Assembly: GCA_964543995.1 (NCBI GenBank)
Contig: CAZJBB010000099.1
Coordinates: 1-11,331 of the forward strand
DNA: 11,331 bases
Direction: 5' to 3'
From: CAIXTV01 sp964543995
Lineage (GTDB): Bacteria; Bacteroidota; Bacteroidia; Bacteroidales; CAIXTV01
The notes beneath the pieces are model-generated. The model ran no database searches. It saw only the letters and a list, made by a program, of their open reading frames with translations, and was not told where the DNA came from. Position 1 is the stretch's first letter. Every line of letters starts with the position of its first letter. Positions 1-8,042 of this stretch are shown one piece after another. The translations under genes were made by a program, and so were the position numbers.

Positions 1-196
1 CGGTAGAAGAAGAAATCTTAATTTCAGCGACATTATCATTTAGGTTCACTGGCGGAGGCCCTTTGATAATATTCCAAAGCACAGCTAAAGGCATTGTTCC
101 GTTGATAATTTTGAAAGTACTGCTGTTAGGCGAATCTAATCTGGACACATCTAAGTAACAATGTTGAAGATCGCAACTTACTAATTGCTTAACTCA
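1..196 (-). pseudogene. Continuation of the giant SpvB/RHS-like gene downstream of an in-frame TGA; runs off the window
   Basis: Reading past the TGA at 196-194 in the same frame gives 64 uninterrupted codons to the window edge, beginning VKQLVSCDLQHCYLD and ending AEIKISSS. The stretch contains INGTMPLAVLWNIIKG, which resembles the GGTPPYxxxW core of PKD/SprB-like beta-sandwich repeats found in Bacteroidota surface proteins. No start codon with a separate context and no new gene are evident. The simplest reading is one original gene whose distal part lies beyond the left edge and which is split by a single nonsense codon; for example CGA to TGA would need one transition. Sequencing error is an alternative. 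TGA is used as a normal stop by the neighbouring lipoprotein gene, so a recoded genetic code is unlikely. The open frame is directly seen; the repeat resemblance is a judgement from pattern only. Confidence 0.7.
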
Positions 197-3100
197 AGAC
201 ACACTTTTCCCTGAGGCTACTTTGATGCTTTTTTTACCTGTATGAGAGTTTAGGGAGTCTATACTGGCAATCACTGCATTCCCATTCGTTTCATCGAGCT
301 TCGGTAAATTAAATTTAAAGTGATTATCGGCACAATAGCTAAATCCATAGTCTTCAAAATTGTCATAGGCTAATTCTTTATACTTTGTATTCGCTCCAAC
401 AGCAATGGCAAGAGACTGATTATAGCCATATACAGCTGCTGAATATCTTCCTAATGCATCTTTATTTTCAAGCTCTTGCCCATAAGGGCTAAATTCAGTA
501 ACTTCAGTAGTGTATGTCCAGTTATGCATATCAACATCCCACTTATTCCCTGAAAGTTTATAATAGGGATTAAATGAGGTCATCATACCATCCGTTCTGA
601 TATTTGTATTATTCATTTCGTTTGACTGGGTACGAGGACTCAAATACAAGTATGTACGAGTGGGCTTCCAGAATCCTTTAATGCCAGCAACATATGGGTT
701 AGAAGTATAATTCCCACCTGCATTTTTTGCCGAAAAACAATCACAATAGGTTCGCCATGAATTGGCAAATTCTATTGCATTCGCCTGCACCACATTTTGA
801 TATACATTGCTTGAAAAAGTGCTTAGCGGATTAGAATGACATGTGATTGATGCCATTGCTGTGTTTTGTTGGTTCCTTCTTCCAGAACGAAGTATTCGAA
901 CAGACTTAATACCAGTAAAGCTTGGGGGGCTTCCATTTTTAGCCATTAGAAACAACGTATCGGGTTTGGTATCGGTTACCCAGTATTTTACTGGTAAGAT
1001 ATCTCCTGCATTAAGCAATCCTACTTCGTCTCCAGAGACAAAATAATTTTCCGCATCCTTACTATATGCTTTGAAACTATCCGTTACAAATTTCACATCT
1101 CTCAATACATCTAAATTTTTATATGCCTGTCCCATGCCATCATAATACCAATATGCGGGTATTTTGAATGAGTAAACTGTATCATTAAAATCAGTAGTAG
1201 TCTGAGTTAGCATAGTTTCGCCAGTTTCTGAATTGAAAGCCAAATTTTTCGTACTTACCACTGACCCGTCTTGAGTGGCTATAGTCTCGTCTAAAATTCC
1301 AAATCTTTGAATTACTTTGGTTGTAGATGCAGACCTAAATTGCTTTTCCTCTTTGGTGTAGTTAGGGAATAGTGAAAGGACTGCGATAGGTAATATCGAT
1401 AATAAAAAGGCATTCAAGTTGAAGTTAATTCCAACAGAAGAAGTAGTAGTTTTACTATTCCTCATATCTGCAACAAAATCATATACCATTCCTAAAGTAG
1501 CATTTTGGTTTACTGTTCCATCCTTATTGATTACCGTTGCAGTATTGTTTAAACGCGAAGCATTGTTTGAAGGTGTCATTTTATATCTATATTCGACTGA
1601 TGAAATTGGAGTCGCTCCTCCTTCCTGATACACTTTTTGTGATTTGACTTTGCCATGCATATCATTTAATTCAACAGCATATCCTTGAGACAAGGTCATG
1701 TAGTCATAAATTTTTAGTTTCAATAAACTCGCAATGAAATTTCCTTCATTTTTAGCTCTACTGCTTTCAACTTCTGTTTTTAAAGTAATCGTTGGAAAAT
1801 CCTTAGCAGTGTAGAATTCATGAACGACATAACCTGTAGCATGCATTGTGGCTTTTGAAGGGACAGTGTTTTTTACGGTCACTTTGCTATATCCTACACT
1901 AGGAGCAGGGAAAAAGGATTCTCCAAAAGGTTCTTCTTTATACAATTCATCATCTGGTGCTCCCACGTGGTCAACAGTCTCCCAAACGGGTTTTCTCATG
2001 GGGTTTTCATCACCACCAATCATGGGCTCATAGCATGCTACTCCTGATGAGCTGCCATCTTCTAATTTATATGAATATTCCTGACTATAGGTTGCTGAAG
2101 GCTCTAAATTAAACTTGGTCATTTTATTCCAATTGTCCAACATTTCGATTTTCTTAACCCTGCACCCTCCTCCTAACATTTTTTTGATGGGATTATTTAA
2201 ACGCAACCATGATTTATTGGTAATGGCATGATCTCCAATAAATTTATGTAATAATTGTTCATTTACATTGGATGTTGAATTAAGCAAATCCTTGATAATT
2301 GAAACTCCTAAAATCGCTTTTAGCATGCCTATTAGACCTCCTAAAGGTTCCTTGAAATTGTCTTCTTTCCATACAACATCCGCCATATATAATCTACCGA
2401 ATTGAATTGCAGATTTTACAATGGGCGAAACTAGACTGCCCTTATTCCCATCTCCGGTATGAACATTATCAAGAGCAATATATGCATATTGTGGATTGTT
2501 TGTTGGGTATACCCCAAAATTGTTTGAATTAATTTGGGATATATTTGTATAGCCTGAGACATATTCATAATTGTCAGTAATTTTCATTAAAAATCGAAAA
2601 TATACATAATTCAACCCTTTTAAGTATTTCTCATAAAACTTTTGACTCGTAAACGAAGCATTCTTATCGGCGTCGTTTAATTCAATCCATAATCGCTTTT
2701 TTTCTGGGGGAGGAATAGGGAATACATTAACCGGTGGAGGTTCAGGATACATAAAGAAAGAGTCATATCCACTTGAAGGTGTGGTAAGTGAATTTAGTTC
2801 ATTGATACCTACCACTTTAAACATTTGTGTAGCAGGCCGATCTTGAACATAGGCATAATCGTCAGATTCATAAGTGACATTAATGATCCCACCCGACGGA
2901 AGGGTAATTTGGTTTAATGTCCATGCACTACTATAATCATCAGCAGTAGATTGAGTCTGCTCAACATAAGGATATTCAGCAGTCGTTATAGGATCTAAGC
3001 TATTGGCATCATTCACGTAAGCTGTATCAAAACTTGCGTTTTTCTTGAAATTTCCCCAACGGTCATAACCTTTTAAATTATACTTTGCATCTGTAACATT

Positions 3101-5611
3101 TCTGTACTGAAACTTGTAAGGACTAAACCTTCCTTTGTTTGAGTTTTGATAAGTAAAATAGATGCTCTTAAGAGTGAGTTTTCCCGTGCCATTATTGGAT
3201 TGATGGTTATTATTTGGAACTCCGGGGCACAAAGTGTAGTCATATTCAAAATGAACTTCTTTTACAGGTATAGGAGAGGAGCTGCCGTAATACTCTTTTT
3301 TAGTGTACAAACTAATCTTATCAAGTTTTTTAGATTTACGCATCCCAATGCCTTGTCCACCACTTTCCCCTTGAACACCCAATGCATCGTCTCTATCAGA
3401 TAAATGGAAAATAGCGATATAGTTTTTAGTAACAATAGAGTTTAAATACAAAATGTCCTTTTTCCCATAAATATAACTTCCTTTGTCATCAGTGTCTTTT
3501 GACTTAAGTCCTTCTTCATAATTAGCTTTGTCTTTCTCATAGGGGACTCTCCACTGGTAGTCTTTAATAGTGTCATAACAGAATTTTGTATATGATCCAA
3601 TGTCTCCATCACTTGGACCTGGTATATCATCATTGTCCACATAATCTGCAGATAAAACTGCCGTAAGCATATAGGAATGGGCATAGGCAGGAAGCGTTTC
3701 TTTTGAAACGAAATTATCCAATCCATGTTTATTCCCACTGCAAGTATTATCTGCTCCCGATGCATACTTCACCAGTCCATTCCCTAAATTAAACCCATTT
3801 CGCTGAACAATACCATCTTTGTCTTTTCCTAAAGCAAAGGTCACTTGTTTTTGTAATGTGTTGTATGCAGGAATGCCATACACATACCTGGCACCATCAG
3901 CTCTTAGTACTGAAACTTCTGCAATTTGGTGAGATTTAGCAGAAGTCGGTATAAATGACTTCAGGTTAGGTTGTAATGCAAATTTGGAATAATCACCATA
4001 GTTGACATACGAAATAGCTTGATTTGTATGACTTCTTTTGGATTTTTGATTACTGCCTGCGAAACTTTGACCTGTGGAAGTCTCGTTTTTTAAAGAAGCT
4101 GTTTTTGAATTAGGATCCTTGATTTTAAAATTAATAGGGTCATAACCTCCTAAGTAATCAAACATTTCAGGATTATTATCGACAGTCATTTCGTTGGCTT
4201 CCTTAAAATAGAATGGTTGGTACATTGGGTCATCTGCTTTTGTTCCTTTGAAAGTCAAATAATCTACTGCATAATTGCCATCTTTCCACTGTCCAGATTC
4301 AGCGCTCACATCTGTAAGACTAAAATCAACCCCCAATTCAACGGTGCTTGTAACTCCTAACTCTACACCAAGACTATAATTATCAGAAGTTGTTGTAGAT
4401 CTAGGATCATAAACAAAACCAACATCATTCCTTACAGGTCTGTAACTTCCACTCACTCCCTGCCCATTTACTGAGAAAATATCATACGTAAAGTTTGTTA
4501 ATGGTAAGTTCGTTGGATTTTGAGTGTACACCCCATCTTTTTCCCGATTAAAATCTAATAGGGCATTCGGGTCTTGGCAGGCATTTTCTGAAAACATATA
4601 GCCATAAGCTTTATGTGCAACATAAGTGTTCGCCAATTCCTGTGTACTGTAAAAACCACCTATTTTTACTGAACTAAGTAAACCGAAAACTTCTAACCCC
4701 AAATTGAACACCCCATACAAGGACGTGCTTTTCATTGACATATCAATCTTAGGAGTATATGTTGTAGAACCAAAGTTAAATGACGAACTTCCCATAGAAG
4801 CTCCTAATGTAGATACTGTTTTTTTTGTTTTTTTAGTTTCCTCCAAGGCTGAGAAGTTTCCAGATATTGATAAAGCTTTTAAGCCACTTCTGGAATTCAC
4901 TGACAATCCAAGTCTTAGTCCCATTGAAGCCCCGCCATCACTGGATTTGCTAATTTGTTGGGAAAATCCAACGCTAGGTGCAATAGTAAGTCCCTCATCT
5001 TCACTTGATGAAATTCCTAAATTTCCTGTAAGTGAGGAGCCTCCTCCCAATCCCAAGGATAAGGCGACATTTAATGATTTATCTATCCCAAAACCTTTGT
5101 AATTATTGTATTTAAAAGTAAGGGTATAATCTATGTTCATTTTTAATATTTTTTTTACCGCATCATTATTCCCAAATAATTCTAAACCAATACCAGCTAT
5201 GACCCCATATGTTATGTTGGGTTTCATATTAAACTCTTTCTCTATTATTTCTTCCCCGTTAAAGTCATCCGGTATGCCTCTCATATTTCGGTTAATGACT
5301 CCCGGATTTATATTCCAACCTAATCCAACCCAACTCGCTTCCTGATCCATCGTGACACCAGAGTGGTAGCTAATATTAATGGGGTAGCCATCAACATCCA
5401 TCAATGGGATATTGTAATTAAAATCTCCGCTAAATAAATCAACCATATCTGATGTGCCTACAGGTTCAAATGACTGAACTTCAGGTTGACTGGGACCTCC
5501 CGTCAAAGCAAATAATCTTGAAGGCATAATCACGCTGTTTAACATAGAAAATGCCATAAAGCAGCATAAAGCCTTGAAAATCTTAGGGTTCTTCCGCATC
5601 TGTTTCATCAT
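194..5611 (-). CDS. Giant secreted SpvB/RHS-type surface protein of the Bacteroidota, ended early by an in-frame TGA
   Basis: This is an 1805-residue secreted protein of the SpvB/RHS-like superfamily as found in Bacteroidota, large YD/RHS-type proteins often ending in an RHS core and a variable C-terminal domain. A signal peptide is clear: basic residues 3-13, hydrophobic 14-29, likely cleavage after SRLFA (residue 35). It is followed by the family hallmark (GPSQPEVQSFEPVG, LFSGDFNYNIPL, SYHSG, EASWVGLGWNINPGVINRN). Residues about 165-330 and 415-435 are Gly/Ser-rich alternating beta-strands. Further family motifs are LPSGGIINVTYESDDYAYV (about 900), LSQGYAVELNDMHGK (about 1310), a hydrophobic segment LLSILPIAVLSLF (about 1405), and SETGETML...YYDGMGQAYKN (about 1470-1500). 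The tail DSLNSHTGKKSIKV is a usual mid-protein motif of this family, not an end. No RHS core or toxin domain is present before the stop. The start ATG overlaps the upstream lipoprotein stop (ATGA), implying translational coupling. The family call is firm; effector, adhesin or toxin function is unknown. Confidence 0.9.
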   Translation of the reverse strand: MMKQMRKNPKIFKALCCFMAFSMLNSVIMPSRLFALTGGPSQPEVQSFEPVGTSDMVDLFSGDFNYNIPLMDVDGYPINISYHSGVTMDQEASWVGLGWNINPGVINRNMRGIPDDFNGEEIIEKEFNMKPNITYGVIAGIGLELFGNNDAVKKILKMNIDYTLTFKYNNYKGFGIDKSLNVALSLGLGGGSSLTGNLGISSSEDEGLTIAPSVGFSQQISKSSDGGASMGLRLGLSVNSRSGLKALSISGNFSALEETKKTKKTVSTLGASMGSSSFNFGSTTYTPKIDMSMKSTSLYGVFNLGLEVFGLLSSVKIGGFYSTQELANTYVAHKAYGYMFSENACQDPNALLDFNREKDGVYTQNPTNLPLTNFTYDIFSVNGQGVSGSYRPVRNDVGFVYDPRSTTTSDNYSLGVELGVTSTVELGVDFSLTDVSAESGQWKDGNYAVDYLTFKGTKADDPMYQPFYFKEANEMTVDNNPEMFDYLGGYDPINFKIKDPNSKTASLKNETSTGQSFAGSNQKSKRSHTNQAISYVNYGDYSKFALQPNLKSFIPTSAKSHQIAEVSVLRADGARYVYGIPAYNTLQKQVTFALGKDKDGIVQRNGFNLGNGLVKYASGADNTCSGNKHGLDNFVSKETLPAYAHSYMLTAVLSADYVDNDDIPGPSDGDIGSYTKFCYDTIKDYQWRVPYEKDKANYEEGLKSKDTDDKGSYIYGKKDILYLNSIVTKNYIAIFHLSDRDDALGVQGESGGQGIGMRKSKKLDKISLYTKKEYYGSSSPIPVKEVHFEYDYTLCPGVPNNNHQSNNGTGKLTLKSIYFTYQNSNKGRFSPYKFQYRNVTDAKYNLKGYDRWGNFKKNASFDTAYVNDANSLDPITTAEYPYVEQTQSTADDYSSAWTLNQITLPSGGIINVTYESDDYAYVQDRPATQMFKVVGINELNSLTTPSSGYDSFFMYPEPPPVNVFPIPPPEKKRLWIELNDADKNASFTSQKFYEKYLKGLNYVYFRFLMKITDNYEYVSGYTNISQINSNNFGVYPTNNPQYAYIALDNVHTGDGNKGSLVSPIVKSAIQFGRLYMADVVWKEDNFKEPLGGLIGMLKAILGVSIIKDLLNSTSNVNEQLLHKFIGDHAITNKSWLRLNNPIKKMLGGGCRVKKIEMLDNWNKMTKFNLEPSATYSQEYSYKLEDGSSSGVACYEPMIGGDENPMRKPVWETVDHVGAPDDELYKEEPFGESFFPAPSVGYSKVTVKNTVPSKATMHATGYVVHEFYTAKDFPTITLKTEVESSRAKNEGNFIASLLKLKIYDYMTLSQGYAVELNDMHGKVKSQKVYQEGGATPISSVEYRYKMTPSNNASRLNNTATVINKDGTVNQNATLGMVYDFVADMRNSKTTTSSVGINFNLNAFLLSILPIAVLSLFPNYTKEEKQFRSASTTKVIQRFGILDETIATQDGSVVSTKNLAFNSETGETMLTQTTTDFNDTVYSFKIPAYWYYDGMGQAYKNLDVLRDVKFVTDSFKAYSKDAENYFVSGDEVGLLNAGDILPVKYWVTDTKPDTLFLMAKNGSPPSFTGIKSVRILRSGRRNQQNTAMASITCHSNPLSTFSSNVYQNVVQANAIEFANSWRTYCDCFSAKNAGGNYTSNPYVAGIKGFWKPTRTYLYLSPRTQSNEMNNTNIRTDGMMTSFNPYYKLSGNKWDVDMHNWTYTTEVTEFSPYGQELENKDALGRYSAAVYGYNQSLAIAVGANTKYKELAYDNFEDYGFSYCADNHFKFNLPKLDETNGNAVIASIDSLNSHTGKKSIKVASGKSVS

Positions 5612-6285
5612 ATCGTCTTTAATTTTGGTAAATTTTTCAAATCTCCAATTGTATATGTAAACTTAATTATTCCTTTTTTAAATACATTGTCATGATACTC
5701 AAATGTCACTTCTTCATCATCAGACTCATTCATGTCTTTTCTGCTAAAACCCAATAAAAAAATCGAATATGGTGTAACATCATAGGCTCTTTCAAAATGA
5801 AATAATCCACAAGGAATGATTTTGTTTTTCGTATGAAGAGTAATGTCTTTTTGCATATCAAAAGCAAAATAGGTAACCCTGTGTTGATATTCATCAGAGC
5901 TGGCGATTTTGTATTTAATTAATTCACCACTTCCTTCTTTTAATGAAATTCTAAAATCAAAATAATACATTCCATCTAACTCACTTTTCATTTTTTGATA
6001 AACACTGTCTGCCAATTCTTGCTTTCCGGTTTCATTCAAAATAATATATTCAATCGGTTTGTACCTAATTTCAAAAACAATGTCCTCAATTTCTTTTTTT
6101 CTTTGCAATTGGTCTTTTTCATCATTCATCCAACTAGAATATGCTTCAGGTGTTAAAATAAGCGATGTATTGTCATGCTTTCCACCAAAAACACGACTAA
6201 GCCAGTTTTTATTTCCCTTGTTACAGGAAGTAGTTGCTATCAAAGCAATAAGTAGTAGATATATAATGATAATGCGTAACTTCAT
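5608..6285 (-). CDS. Predicted lipoprotein, no recognised family, upstream of the SpvB/RHS-like gene
   Basis: A 225-residue protein with a lipoprotein-type signal: MKLR, a hydrophobic stretch at residues 5-17, then a lipobox-like TTSC with Cys21 and Asn at +2. The -3 position is Thr rather than Leu, so the lipobox is slightly atypical. The mature part is a mix of charged helix (about 45-75, NDEKDQLQRKKEIEDIVFEI) and beta-rich sequence (about 75-215, for example YKPIEYIILNE, MYYFDFRISL, EVTFEY, GIIKFTYTIGDL). I recognise no enzyme motif. Its start codon overlaps the stop of the Skp-like gene by 1 nt (TAATG), and its TGA stop overlaps the ATG of the giant gene by 4 nt, so it is embedded in the operon. 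The position immediately before the SpvB/RHS-like gene suggests an accessory role, such as anchoring, assembly or immunity to a C-terminal activity of that protein. This role is inference only. Confidence 0.9.
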   Translation of the reverse strand: MKLRIIIIYLLLIALIATTSCNKGNKNWLSRVFGGKHDNTSLILTPEAYSSWMNDEKDQLQRKKEIEDIVFEIRYKPIEYIILNETGKQELADSVYQKMKSELDGMYYFDFRISLKEGSGELIKYKIASSDEYQHRVTYFAFDMQKDITLHTKNKIIPCGLFHFERAYDVTPYSIFLLGFSRKDMNESDDEEVTFEYHDNVFKKGIIKFTYTIGDLKNLPKLKTI

Positions 6286-6836
6286 TATTTTTCGGTTTTA
6301 CCTTGATAGTTTTTATTGATATATTCAACCATTTCTTTGGTTATATTTTTGGATTCCTCAGCATACATCAGAAATCCATTACCATCAGTTCCAAATATAT
6401 ATTCAAAATGATGCTCACCACCATAGTTTCTGACATACTGATTTAATTGCGATAAAATTTCAGCATCATATTGCTGAGACAACTTTAAATTATCCTCTTC
6501 GAAAGACTGTTTTTTTTGCAAAAAAAAGTCCTTCTTATTTTGAAATTCGACCATCACTTGGTTATTCTTTTTATCACTTTTTAGCTTATTTTCCGTGAAT
6601 TTAATATCGAGCAACAAACTGTCCATAATTTTTTGTCTTGCATTTTTAACTTCCATGAACTTTTTCTCTAATTCCTTTTTTAGATTGAAGTTGTTATAAA
6701 GTTCTTTTATTTCTACAAACCCGGTTTTAGGTTTAAAATATGACTTTGAAATAAATACAATCAAACACGATAAGAGCAAAACACTTATAATAAAGATTAC
6801 GTTCTTTTTCAGACTTTTGGGTAAATTCATTTTCAT
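6285..6836 (-). CDS. OmpH/Skp-like periplasmic chaperone, N-terminally membrane anchored
   Basis: A 183-residue protein matching the layout of the OmpH/Skp family (periplasmic holdase for outer-membrane proteins). It has an N-terminal beta-strand GFVEIKELYNNFNLKKELEKKF (about 39-60), a long Lys/Glu/Gln-rich coiled coil (about 50-125), then a returning compact part LNQYVRNYGGEHHFEYIFGTDGNG and a C-terminal helix with the DiT-like turn NITKEMVEYINKNY. Typical Skp proteins are 160-190 aa, so the length fits. It differs from textbook Skp in having an uncleaved-looking membrane segment (about 13-30, NVIFIISVLLLSCLIVFIS, no convincing cleavage site), so it is probably tethered to the inner membrane with the chaperone part in the periplasm. 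A second ATG at codon 3 is a possible start. It lies 14 nt after the FN3-like gene and overlaps the lipoprotein gene by 1 nt. The context suggests a client-specific chaperone for the operon's secreted products. Confidence 0.85.
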   Translation of the reverse strand: MKMNLPKSLKKNVIFIISVLLLSCLIVFISKSYFKPKTGFVEIKELYNNFNLKKELEKKFMEVKNARQKIMDSLLLDIKFTENKLKSDKKNNQVMVEFQNKKDFFLQKKQSFEEDNLKLSQQYDAEILSQLNQYVRNYGGEHHFEYIFGTDGNGFLMYAEESKNITKEMVEYINKNYQGKTEK

Positions 6837-6850
6837 ATGATTCAGTTATA

Positions 6851-8008
6851 TTAATCTTCGACTTTAAATTTCAATAAATAAACATCGTCTTTTTCATTAA
6901 TAACTTCCAATGTATATACGCCACTTGAAATTGAAAAAGAACTTAGGTCAATTAAATAAAGGTTAGCTCCAATGGATTTCAATTCTACTTTTCCTTTAAT
7001 AGTTTTTGAAGCATCTGGTTTAATATTAATGTTTACTTTTTGATGCTTTTCATCATAAATATTGTATCTCAATTGTGTTGAGTAATAGTCTTCGTCAAAC
7101 TTAAAGAATATTTTATTATTTGCTGCTATATAACAAGAAGCATCAAGCTTTTTTTTAAGGGTGACATATTTGTTGTCTTTCACCACTCGAATCGTGGGTA
7201 AAACAAATGCCCAAGCTTCTGTTTTATCAATTATGTTTCCTCCATTTATTTTTTGAACTTGCCAAGCATATTTATTCCCTTTTTCAAGTTCTTTGGCATC
7301 AAAAGGATAAAGGACTTGATGGGTAGTCAGAAAGTCATTGTAATATAAAGGTAAGTTGGTTGAAATTGCTGCTTCCGGTGTTTGATCGGTTTCTAAGGAT
7401 GTGACTATCATTCTGAAATATTCATTTTGACCCAATACATTAAATGGTTCTGAATGTGTCCACACAAGCAGTGGGTTTGGTCCATCTATGGTGTCATTAT
7501 CATAAGGCATCACAAGGTTTAAAAAAGAATTCATATTAGATTCAATCTCATCACAATACTCATCTCCAATTTCAGTTTCATGCTCCACAATACGACAGCA
7601 GTAATTATAAATCCCTGAAGGTAAAATATGCATGGTTCTGACATAATTTGCCTGTTGAGAAGTCCCATATTCCACTGAAGTAAATGGAAGTGAAATGTTG
7701 CTGATATTATTGATGCCTCCTTTAATAAGAAAGGAACCGGTTCGCACTTTAAGTATTAGTTCCCCTGAATTACCAGAAACTTTTGCTTCCAAAGCGATTT
7801 TCATTTCAGCCCCAGGATTCATTATCGAAACACCACAGAGAGATTGTGGTGCTACATTGAATGACTGAAAAGTAGAATTGACTATGGTCAATTGAGCTTT
7901 TCCTGAAATAGAAAAAAACATTAGCAATATTACAAAGACTATTTTAAATTTATAATTCTTGCGCAATATTGTAGGATTCATGCTAATTTGTGAAAAGAAA
8001 TTTATCAT
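6851..8008 (-). CDS. Secreted beta-sandwich protein with an FN3-like YAWQV domain, function unknown
   Basis: A 385-residue exported protein. The signal peptide is best explained from Met10 (ATG at 7981-7979): basic residues up to KFK, hydrophobic IVFVILLMFFSIS, cleavage near GKAQ. The longer ATG start at 8008 adds nine residues and cannot be excluded; neither has a clear ribosome binding site. Three beta-rich parts follow. Residues about 40-155 hold a Cys-containing domain with LPSGIYNYCCRIVE. Residues about 160-270 hold an FN3-like domain with P-x-x-x-D, NPLLVWTHSEP, paired strands and KYAWQVQ...AWAFVLP. Residues about 275-385 hold a final beta-sandwich ending SGVYTLEVINEKDDVYLLKFKV. Similar proteins with a PLLxW...YAWQV layout are common in Bacteroidota surface loci. 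The gene starts 34 nt after the barrel gene and ends 14 nt before the Skp-like gene. It could be a periplasmic or surface adaptor between the barrel and the giant protein; there is no direct evidence for this. Confidence 0.88.
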   Translation of the reverse strand: MINFFSQISMNPTILRKNYKFKIVFVILLMFFSISGKAQLTIVNSTFQSFNVAPQSLCGVSIMNPGAEMKIALEAKVSGNSGELILKVRTGSFLIKGGINNISNISLPFTSVEYGTSQQANYVRTMHILPSGIYNYCCRIVEHETEIGDEYCDEIESNMNSFLNLVMPYDNDTIDGPNPLLVWTHSEPFNVLGQNEYFRMIVTSLETDQTPEAAISTNLPLYYNDFLTTHQVLYPFDAKELEKGNKYAWQVQKINGGNIIDKTEAWAFVLPTIRVVKDNKYVTLKKKLDASCYIAANNKIFFKFDEDYYSTQLRYNIYDEKHQKVNINIKPDASKTIKGKVELKSIGANLYLIDLSSFSISSGVYTLEVINEKDDVYLLKFKVED

Positions 8009-8042
8009 ATTGCAATTATTAGATTAACAAAAATAAACAATA

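Noticed and set aside
194..196. Selenocysteine or programmed readthrough at the TGA
   Set aside because: The context (TCT TGA GTT) is not a known readthrough signal, no obvious SECIS-like stem follows immediately, and a structural beta-rich protein gives no reason for selenocysteine.
3442..3765. A 107-codon open frame on the minus strand inside the giant gene
   Set aside because: It is a shadow in another frame of a clearly coding region, with no family resemblance and no independent start context.
8009..8042. Internal promoter before the FN3-like gene (TATTTTTG on the minus strand)
   Set aside because: The -7-like motif matches, but no TTTG lies 19-21 nt upstream, and such motifs are frequent by chance in this AT-rich sequence.
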